Shown here in pieces: positions 11,785 to 23,045 of a DNA stretch of 64,000 nucleotides. This DNA is from Rhyacichthys aspro (Eukaryota > Chordata > Actinopteri > Gobiiformes > Rhyacichthyidae), in assembly GCA_036850595.1 (NCBI GenBank), contig CM072159.1, positions 7,525,016 to 7,589,015 of the forward strand, given 5' to 3'. Every line of letters begins with the position of its first letter. The first letter of the stretch is position 1. The notes under the pieces were generated by a model that had not been told where the DNA came from, made no database searches, and worked only from the letters and a program-made list of their open reading frames with translations. A program made the translations under genes and the position numbers.

Positions 11785-11821
11785 TTCCGTATCTGTTCAG
11801 CAGTCAGTGTAAATTAGGCGT

Positions 11822-12213
11822 GAGTGTAGGCTAATCTGCAACTGTGACGTACCTAACGCAGAAATGTTACCTTGTATATGTTGTCCTGTATATGTCCAGT
11901 GTACTTCTCCAACACTGACTGGTTTGTGCACAAATAACCACGTCTAAACTTTAATGAACATGGACATGCTATACCTCATTTGAAGGCTTTGATTCTCTGT
12001 TCAGTCGCTAAATCCATTTTACTGACAAAAAGAGCATATAAAGTACGTGAGCATATTAGTAGAGGTTCACCTGCATCACACATCACATCACACAGCAACA
12101 CATTTAGCAACTGTGTCTCTTTACCTTCAGATTCTGCATCAGTCATTGATTATTTATATGCCTTTACTCCATAAGGGTTACGAAAGATGTTTTCTTGATG
12201 CAATACATGTAAA
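11822..12213. other. Noncoding, nothing recognised
   Basis: Between the transposon and a SINE-like fragment. Short frames only. Confidence 0.5.
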
Positions 12214-12330
12214 GAAAGGAGCCCATTGCGGATCATTAGGCAAAGCAAGAGAGACATCAGCTAAAAGGTTGGTGGTTTGATCCTTACTTCCTCCATTCAG
12301 ATGTTCAGAATCGTTCCAAAGGCAAACCAA
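12214..12330 (+). repeat. tRNA-like/SINE-type interspersed fragment
   Basis: The run CATCAGCTAAAAGGTTGGTG followed by GTTTGATCCTTACTTCCTCC resembles a fish repeat whose head has a tRNA-type B-box (GGTTCGAATCC). The A-box and 3' tail are too worn to set boundaries. It is not a functional tRNA: no acceptor stem pairs. Confidence 0.45.
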
Positions 12331-12596
12331 TTCAACCATGACTGCTGTTGACAGTATGTAACAAATGTGTTGTTTTTGCAGTATTGACAATCATATCATT
12401 TCTGTAAAGACTCACTCAACTGCTATAGTGTTGGAGCAGACTTTTACTCTTTGCCAAAAAAAATGTCCAATTAGAGACTTCAATCACATTGTGGTTGCAA
12501 CTAAATGAGTTTATCAGAAGCAACTGAGTCGGCCAAGTTAGTTCAGATTAGAACCAGTGTTTTACTCCCAAAGGACATCTATGCGATACTGCATCA

Positions 12597-12822
12597 CAAT
12601 ATTTAACATAGTCCTCTTATAGTGTATGTTTACTTGGTATTCTATTGTGCTGCCATTATGTTCACCATTAAAATGTCATGTGAATGAAACTTCTAAAAAT
12701 ATTTCTTTCCAGTTTATCAAATTGGAGGTTGAATATTATGCCGGCGAATATTGGGGGGTTCTCACTGTGTTTTCATTATGGTATGGTATTAAACGTTCAA
12801 CCAGACCAGAGTAAAAGGCCAG
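12597..12822 (+). repeat. Diverged local duplication, copy 1
   Basis: Shares an ordered series of words with 13154-13417: CAATATTTAACATAGT, CCATTAAAATG, CACTGTGTTTTCATTATGG (second copy ACTGTGTTTTGATTATGG), and CAGAGTAAAAGGCCAG. The segments between are diverged. It may be an old tandem duplication or two copies of an unknown repeat. Confidence 0.55.
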
Positions 12823-12949
12823 GGCCTCAACCATCATAATATACATACTACAAAGACTACAAAAATGTTGTAGAAGACATTCAATCTTTGTCTGAACAGC
12901 TGTCCAACTGCAGCATTAAATCACATTGCAGTTAACTACTCAAGAACTA

Positions 12950-13104
12950 AAAAAAATAATAAAAAAAAAAAATTGTGAAACTCTGTGGATGTTTTATTGA
13001 AAAATGTGCTTTTAGAAGACGACAATAGTCAGGAATCACACTACAAAAGACACCAAGAATATAAAATAAAGGAACTACAAACCACAAATAAAAAAAAAAA
13101 AAAA
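12950..13104. repeat. A-rich low-complexity tracts between the two duplicate copies
   Basis: Two long A-rich runs (about 12950-12972 and 13088-13104) frame unremarkable sequence. Confidence 0.8.
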
Positions 13105-13153
13105 TGACCAAATGACAAATAATTGGGTCATAAATATTATCAAATCTATGTTG

Positions 13154-13417
13154 CAATATTTAACATAGTTATTGCATATTGCATGTTTTATCATGCAGCC
13201 ACTGACCATTAAAATGACTTATGCTTTGCCCATGAAAACATAGTTAGATTCTTTGCTATTCATTAAAATAGAGGTTCACACTCCTCATTTGCAGGAATAA
13301 CTTGACCATTATGCATGCAGACCCTAAGAGCATCCTACTGTACTGTGTTTTGATTATGGATGTGTTATTTGTTTACAGTCTTTGCATCTTTCTCACAAGA
13401 TCAGAGTAAAAGGCCAG
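13154..13417 (+). repeat. Diverged local duplication, copy 2
   Basis: Second member of the pair starting at 12597; the start-to-start offset is 557 bp. It keeps the same word order with insertions in the middle. Confidence 0.55.
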
Positions 13418-13559
13418 CCTCATGGGGATTATGTTGCTCCAATGCGCTCTGCCCACACGGTATAAGTCATGGAGCTGTTTTAAGTTACAACAGATAATAT
13501 GATTTCAAGACATCTGAAATCTTACAATGCTCAGTCTCGCATGTTCAACATTTACATTA

Positions 13560-14140
13560 ATATGGATGTCATGTTAATCCTTCAAGCGTAACAATAGGCT
13601 TCGGCAGCTCCGAGTGCACGAGGGTGACACATACAAAGAAAAGATTCCCTCATTATAGATTGTGTGTGTGCTCAACTGTGTAATTCCTGCAGCCAGGGGA
13701 GCAATAGCCAACTTCTGTCACTAAGTGTTCATCCACTCATATGAAATGTAACGGCTTGACGCTACCTGCTGCTGCCATTCTCTCATTCCTAATTCATGGC
13801 ATTAATATTGCGTGAGGCTAACTCTGGGGAACTTCATGACAAAGAGTATAATGGACTTCTCTCTCAAACAAAAAGCGTGGCAGTGGAATATTGATTAGGC
13901 CTGTATCATTTCATCACTCGCTGAATAACAAGCGCGCTTAATTGAATGTGCATTTCCAGATGAATTCTGGGTAATAATGTGGCTATGCCTTTTGATCTGT
14001 TAAAGAGAAATTGAAACTGTGATTAGCTTAACACAAGAATGATAGTCCCCATTTAAACATTTATGCTGAGTAATTAAAGAACTCTGGCTTAAGATAAGGC
14101 ACATGTTGCTCTTTGTTATCTGGGGAAAAATCTACAATGG
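13560..14140. other. Strong candidate conserved noncoding element
   Basis: About 580 bp of complex, non-repetitive sequence with many homeodomain-type cores, for example GCATTAATATTGCGTGAGG, GGAATATTGATTAGG, GCGCGCTTAATTGAATG and GGGTAATAATGTGGC. Frames are short and interrupted, so an exon is unlikely. This looks like the vertebrate developmental enhancer class often found in gene deserts. No alignment was possible, so it is inference. Confidence 0.4.
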
Positions 14141-17100
14141 GTCACCACAGTCAGAACGTCTCAGTAGAATTCAGAACAATGTGGATATCGTTGGTATTAA
14201 TAGATATTTGACACATACATTCATAGTGAAAATCACTTATGTTACGAGGCAAAACAGTTGTTGTATGTGACCCATAGAGCAAGGCCACAAAAGCTGGACT
14301 GGAAGGCAGTTTATAAGTTGCAGGTGTCTGTATTGTATTGAAGATGAGTCTTTTTTTATTTTTTTTAGACGCCAGCGAAGCTACCACAATAGACATCACT
14401 GAGGGACACAAACTCAGTTCTTTTACTCTAGGTTTGACAAAGTCCCTTGGATAAGAGATGTAACTTCTACCATAAAAAACTTTAGGTTCAGAGGCCTTTA
14501 TATTTTTTGATTTGATTATTTGATTTGATTATGGCCACTGGTGGAATTTGACAAATGGCAATAAAATAAAAATACTGAAATATTTAAATAAATATAAATT
14601 GGAAAAATAAAACATATGGGGGCATTCAAGATCAACAGCATCCCAAATCTGATGCATCAAGTCTCAGTTCGTAGCATCTGGGGTTAGTGATGTCAGGTGG
14701 ATCTCAACAACATGATATTATACTTGCTGTACTCTAATTAGGCCAAAACAAATTGCTGCAACAATATAGGTCTATAGACACATCAGAATAGTTGCTTAAG
14801 GGGGACAGCTGTTCCATGGCAACTGAAATTGCCCCTGGTGCTGACAGGTCGTTTCTTTCCAAAAGTGGTGAGTCAAAAAATAAAAATGGTAAATGGTACA
14901 ATCCTATTTCTTTAACAGGTTATGTATGTCTCAGTGGCTCATGACAGGTTAAACGTGACTTTCCAGATGGTCCAGGAAGGCTTCTAAAGAAACCTTTTTC
15001 GAAGAGCAGGTACTTTAGATGAAGACCTGGTTGATGATTGGATAAAACCGTTGTTAATCACAGGTAGTTCATCCAATTTGCCACTGCATTGTCCCGCAAT
15101 GGAAACACTGAACTCAGAGCAGTAGAAGATGCATGTTAGTGAGTTTGTGAACTACTCGTACAAGACTTGAGCTGCTTGACGAGGAAGTGAAAGGTTATGA
15201 GATAAAACCATATTTTGTGTGAACGTGCAGCATATTATCAATTAAATTATATCTAAAAATTATGTATTTTTTACGCCAAGTTTGAAAAAAACTAGGGTTA
15301 AGTAGGAATAAATAAGGATTTACCCAGAACAATTTACCACATACAAATGCCTCCTACAGGTAAGTATACAAAGCCAACAAATGGTGGTTGCAAAGCAGAT
15401 TTAATGCCTTATATACTTGTTTCTATAAGCGCAAAAGGGTTTTATTTTCAGCGTGACTTTCTACAGTTTTCTTGCAGCATCATTATTCTTAGGATGTCTG
15501 TAGGTTGAGGGAGTATTTTTTGTATCATTTAGCAACGTGTGCTTTCATATGCTTTATTTTTGTCGCGCATAACAAATCGTCCATGCCATTCTCGCTGCTT
15601 GTCTAATTCTCACAGTCAGCGCTATTCCTGTTTTAGAAAGAGGGCTTTGCCTAAATAATGTTGGACCATGAAGACAAAATATTTCACTGTCACTTTGAAC
15701 CTGTGTTTTATGTTTTTTTGTGCCCGTTTCATGGTTGGGTTTATATGGCACCTAGTTTATTTGATCTCTCTCCCAGTATTATCCTGGAGGAATAAAGTTC
15801 TCTTATGCGTCGTGTCGACAAATCACATCAAAGTTATCAGTGAGACGTTAGAAAAAGTGCATTTACGTTACATCATCAAGCACTAAAATAGAAATGACTT
15901 TTAACCCTTAACCTGCTGAGAAGCTTGTATTTATTTTCTGGTATGAACGCGTCTTCAGCCAGTTGCTACATTTTCTACAACCCTAGTCATAAATTTAATT
16001 AAAATGACCTATCATTTTCTGTTTCAGATTTAATTAGTGCTTTTTATAAATACCAATGTACTGTGCACCAGAGGGACTGTAGTCAATAACCCTCATTTAA
16101 TCTTAAACTAAATGCAGTTTAACAGATGGAACTATTTATTAAGTTCATCTTGGCCATGCATCTTAATTTGTATCACACACTATTAACGCATGGCACTCGC
16201 TCTGTCATTTACATGCAAGGACGACATAGATGAAGCACACACTTACATCCGTTTGGATATTATGCAAATTAACTGCAGACAGATTATAACCTCCCATAAG
16301 AAATCAGCAATAACATGATCAATGTTTTAGTAGGTAGATGAGATCTGAAAACCAGCACACCATCAAAACTGCTGCGGGACTGGGACATTGTGTATAAAGT
16401 GATCCTTGTCCATAAAAGTAAAAAAATATAACATAAATAAAGAACCAGATCCAAACCGGGCCCTAAGAACGAAGGCACAATAGTGAGTCGGAGTCAGGTT
16501 GTTATTGGGAGAATGTGGTTAAAAAAAGAATACGTATACTGTGGGAAAAAAAATGCAATTACATTAAGAGTTCTGGACAAGATTCTGAAGCATCATTGTT
16601 CAGTTTCACATAGACAATCAGAATAGGTTTTAAATGATATGCCTTTACAGTCGTGATGAGTCCCTTGATGAGTTAAATCAGTTAATAATCGCTGATCTAG
16701 AATACATTAATATATTATAGAATATATTAACTCATAATGAACAATAATTATTTAACTTATTCAAGTCAGTTCTTCTTTTAACAAAAATTACTTGATTTTT
16801 TTAAAATAGTCTGTGAAAAAAATTACACCTTAAGATGTCATTTATGCTTTATAACTAAGATTTTAAAAGATAAGAATGATGCAGTCACATGCTCGTTTTT
16901 TAATGAAAAGGCGACCACCGAGATCTACACCGATGTCAACAAGGAAGTAACTGGTAAAACCGAGAAATTGATTATTCTGTCGCAAGGAAAGTTTCATGTG
17001 GATAAATACTGGGAATGCTTCGACACAATGATTTACAAGATGGAGATAATTACAGGATCACAATAGCGTAAAGGCAAACTTAAAGCTAAAAGTACAAGGT

Positions 17101-17365
17101 AAGCTCTGAACTTCAGTATGAAGGTAGAGCTGGTTGATTCGACTTGTGCGTGCAGGTGGGCTGAAGCCATACCTTGAGAGACACCATTAAAAATTCATCT
17201 TCTACAGTTAAAGGTTTCCTGAAAAAATCTTTTCAACCGCTTGATTATGATATTAGTGATACCATGATGTCATAATCGAGCCAGTATGATCTAATGCAAG
17301 TGCAGAAGCAATGAACTCAACCAAGAAACAGAGCTAGATCGAGAAAGAGAGATAGACACACTTCT
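14141..17365. other. Noncoding, nothing recognised
   Basis: AT-rich sequence with short chance frames, some T-rich runs, and a small palindrome (TTAATATATT / AATATATTAA) near 16708-16732. No repeat family identified. Confidence 0.5.
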
Positions 17366-17480
17366 GTTGAACATCATTTTAATTCAATTTTATTTATAGC
17401 CCAGTATAACAATAAAGGAACAGGCTATACTAGACAACACCCCTCCTTAGACCCTGAGATCTAATATGATGTCACCATAG
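17366..17480 (+). repeat. Fragment of a common fish interspersed repeat
   Basis: The words TTTTAATTCAATTTTATTTA and CCTCCTTAGACCCTGAGATC occur in the order known from a fish repeat that begins TTCAATTTTATTTATATAGC and ends near CTTAGACCC. The middle is degenerate. Confidence 0.5.
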
Positions 17481-18332
17481 GGACTTAGACAGACATTGTC
17501 ATTTAGAAAGAATAACACTGTGTTGCATTAACTCAACATAGTATAAAAATAAACTGCTTATACAGACTAAAATGTCCCGGTTAAAAGTGCATAAAAATGT
17601 CTAAATTAGGTTTACAGTAATTGCACCTATACCAATGAAAAAGTATTGTCCCTATTGTACAGTATAGAGGTCAGTCCATAGTGTTGGAAATGTCACGAAT
17701 GCTCACAGAACAGTAATATTATGTGTAATGAATAATATTGGGTTGGTCTTAGTTAAAAAATTGGAATTTATTTTTATTTCAAACTCTAGCAAAAAATGAA
17801 TTTTTCTGAAAAGTTTGTTGAGGGAGAGGAGAGTTGTTTTTTTTTTGTTTTTTTTAAGAGACACAATGACAACACTAATTACAAAGACAAGTGAGAGGAT
17901 GAGCCACACACACACACACAGATCATGACAGGAACATAGCACGACATGAGATCACTGCTCCAAGATAAGCACAAATACTAAAGAAGGCTATTAAATGTGA
18001 CTGGAATTGATTAGATCTTATTTTAAACTCAAACTATGGATCAGTTAAACATGAACATGAAACTAGAAGTGGGATTTAGCTGAAGGTTTTATTGGTATCA
18101 TTTTGAGATGTTATGATTTATAAGTAGGGAAGCCAATGCCACACTAGGATGTATTTTTGTGTCTCTTTAGGAAATTTGGGCTCTCTACTGTAAAACCTTC
18201 TGGAGGGTATTTCACAGTTGTTGAGACTCTATAAAAGTTACTGACTCTTGGACTGATGCTGAGTGAGCCACCACTGGACTGTAGATAATGACTGCACACT
18301 ACTCAAAATGACACCAGAGTCTTGTGTTGTTA
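17481..18332. other. Noncoding, nothing recognised
   Basis: Includes a T-rich patch near 17835-17857 and a short CA run near 17907-17920. Confidence 0.5.
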
Positions 18333-18425
18333 AAGGCCTCCTTCTTCACCTGGAGCTTTTATTATAAAGTTTCTATTAAAAAATGGCACTTGTTCTATTC
18401 CTGGAAGTCTATCCTCTCAGCTGGG
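18333..18425 (+). repeat. Diverged direct duplication, copy 1
   Basis: Shares ordered words with 21098-21190: TTCACCTGGAGC, AAAGTTTCTATT, TTCCTGGAAGTCTATC (GAGGTCTATC in the partner) and TCTCAGC. The spacing is almost preserved, so the two are homologous. Neither copy has a coding signature. Confidence 0.6.
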
Positions 18426-20000
18426 GCGCTGCCACATGTTATCCTGTCATATTATGTTTACTAAGCTCACAACTTGGAATTATTTTTGTAATTATATCAT
18501 ATTTTTTCCCTCCCAGAGAAACAAAACAGTGCTGCAGGATGGAACATGAAGTGATGAGCCTTTTGCCTACTTCACCAATAGAACATGCAGTAGGTCATAT
18601 CATTTTATTCATTTCAGGAGTTCGGATCTACTCTCCTAAACAGTGCAAAACATACTATTAATTTATAGCAAAGATCTTAGGTTTTAAAACATAACATTGT
18701 GACTGATTATTTTATGAAGGAAAAAGTGTTGCATTCATTAATTCGCCCATTTAATATTTGAATGAGTCCAATTTTCTGATATTCAACAATGCACTCACTC
18801 CCATCATGCTGCCAATGGGACCCAAAGGGGAAATTCAAAGATTGCTTTAAGGATATTTTTAGAGGTTAATGTGAAACTGTAGGTTTATCATCCATAAATC
18901 AAATGAATATTAAAGAAAAGACCTGTTACCTCATCTTCCAAAGTTCTTTACTGTCACAACCCACTGTGTTTCGAATTGCAGAAAATAATAGTGGAGGCCT
19001 TCAGCAAGGCTTTATACATTTTGTTTTTTGCATTAATTTGTTTGAACAATTTTAAAAGCAATTCAAAGCAAATGGTCACTTGTATTGCATATTATAATTT
19101 AAAGAAAATCCTAATAATAATTGAATGATGTAAGACTTTTGGGCTGTTTCCCTATTCCTCCAGAGTTGGCTCCTCCCAAGGCGAGGTTAGAGTCTGGGGT
19201 AACTCCTCAAGAGTCTTTTGGAACAATAGTTTTGTCAGAATTTTTTTTTCTCTAAATCAAATCATTAAAAAGCTTTTTTATTTTATTTTTATTTTTTTTT
19301 ACTGGTGGTGGTTATAGGAATTAAAGTATAATGAAATATAGAATCACAGTCTAATGTCATGTAAAACTGATCTGTGGCTCATTAAAAAAGGACAAAAACA
19401 TTAGTGGAGCTGAATAGTAAGTTTCATTAGCATTTTATGTTATATGTATTTTTTGTGGAAGAAGAGCTGGCAAATGTGACATGCATTCCCAGAGTGACTT
19501 CTGAAAGCTGACAACATTAGCTCATATTATACACATTGAAGTGATAATATATAAACGATGACAACAGTGTTAAAATCCCACTAATGTGAAATAAAACGGG
19601 ACTGCCAAATTAATTAGTCAAACTAACGTTATCAAAATAAAACTTCAACATGATTTATGTAGTTCACTTAATGAACGTAGTATGACAACAAAATCATTAA
19701 AAATATCAGTCAAACGTGTAGTCATATTACAAATAAGACTAAAAGTATCGCCCTAGGCTTAAATAATTATTAGATAATATTATAATTAATATTTATGACA
19801 ATAGGGGGCTACAAGCCACGCTGCCTCTGTCACAAACTTCAGTAAAACATACCAGTGGGAGTTTGTATATGCTTTTACTTGTTAGTTTTGTGTTACAACC
19901 TGTTTTAAGAGCTATGTAAACTGTAAGATCAAAACATTCACAGAATCCAATAAATATGTATAAAGTAAAACAAAAAAACTATTTTCCCAGTAAGAGAGGA
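18426..20000. other. Noncoding, nothing recognised
   Basis: AT-rich, with a T-rich stretch near 19277-19300 and an AT-dense patch near 19750-19800. Confidence 0.5.
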
Positions 20001-20875
20001 TTTAAAACACTGGCAAAACGCAGGTGTCAGGGTACAAGTGCTGGCAGGGCGGCACAGAAGTTGTGAATTTCAAACTTTAATGAATACACAGAGGAGTGAT
20101 GGATCCAGTAGCAAGGCAAATGAGGATGCTTGCAGTGCTGTCGGAAACAAGTTCCTGTGTTTCATCAAACGTGGGGTAATACGGCAGGAGACAAGAGTAT
20201 ACCTGAACAAGGGGATTCAGTGAAAGGTAAAATTTGAGTTTAAATATGTTTGTAGAAAAAGATTTTTATGCGCTCTAACAAGATTTGTACCCCCTGTTGT
20301 GTTCAGTAATGATGAGTGAGGAAGCCCGTTGCTCAAAGACAGAGAATTTTTCAGCAGTGTCCTTAAACCGTGTATGCTATTTTAATTATTTTAGATACTG
20401 TTCTGGCATGCACCATGTCTTTTCTCACTTTAAAAACACTGGCATTCATTCAGACCTTTCTTGCATCGTCAAGCACCTCGAGAAGTGTGAAATCGCCAAC
20501 GCGGTAGGTTATGATCCAGACGCATGAAGAAAAAAAAAAACTTGGTTTCTCTCAGCTCAGCCCAGTGGCACCTCCTCATGTGCTGTGTACAGAAGGATTT
20601 GGATTGGAAATGCAATTTGCTCTGAATTTACAGACATATCCTGCCCAGAGGATGGTTACTGTTCACGTTCATTTGGCCTCAATGTTTGACGCACAACAGC
20701 CAGCTTTTTACAAATGCGCTTTGATGTTTGTGCGTTTAGTCACGGCCACCTTAAACATTGCCTCATGCCATCTACCCATTTCCAGTGTTTTTTGCATCCA
20801 CTTAGCCATGCTGGATGTAGAAATAATCATGCCGCAGTGTGTGGGACCAAAAGGAGGTGAGTAATGCTGAGGCAT
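20001..20875. other. High-complexity block, nature unknown (element or untranslated exon?)
   Basis: Denser in GC than neighbouring sequence and free of recognised repeats. A 117-codon plus-strand frame (20511-20864) ends just after AAAGGAG|GTGAGT at 20858, a good splice-donor match, and an 80-codon frame precedes it. The translations show no known domain. It could be a conserved noncoding block, a noncoding-RNA exon or chance. Confidence 0.2.
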
Positions 20876-21097
20876 TTGGAAGCGTGATCAATAAATTACA
20901 CACAGAGGATAATTAGGATTTGGTATACCTTTGCAGACTCATTTAGAGACACAAGAAGTTTGTGCTCTTTGAGAAACAGCTTACAGGACATAATGAACAT
21001 TTTAACAGACTTCCCAGAAGGTTTGAGATGTGAGACATCACACTCCACTGCTGAATGCAAGAGGGAAAAAACTGATGGAACCGTTTATTTAATTATG

Positions 21098-21190
21098 TAG
21101 CCTCCTCTTTCACCTGGAGCGTATATTGCAAAGTTTCTATTCAAATGTGGCTGCTTTTTACTTTTCCTGGAGGTCTATCATCTCAGCAAA
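21098..21190 (+). repeat. Diverged direct duplication, copy 2
   Basis: Partner of 18333-18425, about 2.77 kb downstream in the same orientation. Words are conserved in order, but the flanks do not match. Confidence 0.6.
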
Positions 21191-21806
21191 CCATTTATTT
21201 AGACCTGCGGTATTTTACAGCAGAACACACTGTGCAAAGGTAAGTCTTGCTGCAATCAAAGGCTAAAATCACGATTTCTGATTTACAGAGCCAGGTTATT
21301 ATTATCAATAGCTTCCCAGGAGTGGAAAGAAAGAGCAATGAGGAGGGTAAATTAGTCCTTCAACAGTGGGCAGATAGTGTCACAATGTTAATGCAATACC
21401 CTTAGAGCGCCATCTAGTGTGCCTGTTAACAGAAAGTTAGTCTGTTGTGTTATTTGGTTCAGTGATGAAAATGCTATTTATGATTATTGAGCAGACCAGA
21501 AATAACTCAACTACAGGACACAAATTTAGGCTAGAGTCAGGTGTAGCTCTTTATCGGTTACAAAAACAGAATCGTATGGATTGATTTTTGCCTATAGATG
21601 TTAAGGTACTACTATGGTGCTATACTGATTTGAAAAGATGACACAGTGGGTCTCTACATCAATGGCAGATGTCAAACTAAGGAAGAATCCTGTGTTGTAA
21701 TGGTTGACCATCCCAGCAAAGTGAGCCCTCTGACCAATCAGAGCTGACGATTCTTAAACAGACGACCCTAAAGCTGCAGATACTGTCTTACTAAAAAGAA
21801 CCATTA
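21191..21806. other. Noncoding, nothing recognised
   Basis: Contains GAGCGCCATCTAGTGTGCC near 21407, a type of phrase common at edges of fish repeats, but no element could be delimited. Confidence 0.5.
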
Positions 21807-21855
<49 letters not shown>

Positions 21856-21885
21856 CTGATTGACTGATTGACTGATTGATTGATT
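21807..21885 (-). repeat. (TCAA)n microsatellite forming the LINE 3' tail
   Basis: Nearly 20 tetranucleotide units (ATTG on the plus strand) with interspersed ACTG variants. It abuts the 3' end of the minus-strand LINE at 21886, in the position where CR1/L2/RTE-type elements carry short tandem repeats instead of poly-A. Confidence 0.85.
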
Positions 21886-23045
21886 TAGTAAAAGTGCAGA
21901 AGATAATAGTACTGGTTACTTCAATTCAAACTTAATAAGGCACACAGAGCATCTGGTCCATAGAGATAGGTTAAAATAAAAAATAAAAAATGGTAATATA
22001 AAAATATCCATATGCATTATACATAGAGCAGGATTGCCAGTGTCAGGACAGACCAAGGCTTGAATTATATAATTTAACAATTTCACTACTTTACACATGA
22101 AAGAATAAAAATGAATAACGACTGCACAGGATCTCACACCACAATTTACAAACATTTCACTTGCACTACATTGCTGCGTCACAAGTGTGCAGTATACAAG
22201 GGGAACAAAAAGTCCTGAAGAGTGCAGTTTTTTACATTGAGCACATGTTGAATTTACGGACAAGCATATTTGCCTGTCCATATAACATACATTGCTGCCT
22301 ATACATGTCTCTGCCATCAAAGAGGTCACAAGTGATATAATGTCCATGCATTTAATCTCATTTGTGGCTTGGAAAGCATTTCCACACAAATAGAAATCAG
22401 GAAATGAGAGTTTGAAGTCCTCCTTTGTTTTTACAATCATTATGTTGCTTTTAACGGCATTATACTTAATGACATATTCTAAGCCATACTGTGAGCAAAT
22501 ATTCAAAAGCTGCTGAAGCCTGGACTGTACGGGCACAGCAATACCAAGTCGTCTGCATACATCAGATGGTTAGACAAAATCTCCAACAATACAAGTCATC
22601 AATATAAATATTACTCAACAGAGGAGACAATATTCCACCCTGGCGAATTACTGACCCTGAAAAAGAGAGAGTTAGTCATCCCATTTCACCTGAATGGTCT
22701 GAAAGGAATACAAGAAAATACGTTTTCGTAAGGTATCCAGGGACACCTTGTTTTTATAATGTATTGAACAATTTTTCATGATTTATTCGATCAAACGCTT
22801 TAGAGGGATCCAGGAAGGACATGAATATAGTGGAACTCTGGGAGTTACATTTCTCCAGTATTTACTTACACGTCAGTGCCATGTCCTTGCTTAAAGCCAA
22901 ACTGATTAGCCGTAGTATACAAATAGGGTTCAAGTCTATTCAAAAGGATCTTTTCAAACCACCAAGGCTATAGGTTGATAGTTGTTGATATTGCAAACTT
23001 TACCCATTTTATCTTTGTTAAAAATAAATATGTATTCAAGGCTAT
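21886..23045 (-). pseudogene. LINE reverse transcriptase fragment (CR1/L2/jockey-like), 5'-truncated
   Basis: Reading the minus strand from 23045: KDKMGKVCNINNYQPIA (fingers, cf. NNYRPI), LEPYLYTTANQFGFKQGHG, a palm motif A remnant in broken frame near 22800, QGGILSPLLSNIYIDDL (motif B area, near 22630), then HLMYADDLVLLCPYS with the catalytic YADD at about 22545-22556. The thumb follows in an intact 206-codon frame (22536-21916): LLNICSQYGLEYVIKYNA, KSNIMIVKTKEDFKL, then after an apparent internal deletion SASEMFVNCGV and CKVVKLLNYIIQALVCPD. Several stops and frameshifts lie upstream. The endonuclease is missing. It ends in a (TCAA)n tail, so 5' truncation plus the tail indicates ordinary target-primed insertion. 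Confidence 0.85.

Larger units (their letters stand above)
11254..11821 (-). mobile_element. Deleted DNA transposon with MADF-type exon
   Basis: Termini are inverted repeats: left ACGCCTCATTTACACTGAC, and right in reverse complement ACGCCTAATTTACACTGAC, continuing with CTGC in both. AGTGTA occurs as a direct repeat just outside both ends (11248-11253 and 11823-11828, one base offset), a possible target duplication; an imperfect 3-bp TAA/TGA pair is the alternative. Each subterminal region holds a long palindrome (11281-11298 and 11765-11784) and is CpG-rich. On the minus strand it encodes a MADF-like exon (11453-11579). An MADF/Myb-like accessory ORF is known from PIF/Harbinger transposons, but the superfamily is not settled here. 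Everything between the splice donor and the far terminus is missing, so this is a deletion derivative. Confidence 0.75.

Noticed and set aside
12240..12300. tRNA gene suggested by a B-box-like GGTTTGATCC
   Set aside because: No acceptor or anticodon stem can be formed; it fits a worn SINE-type repeat.
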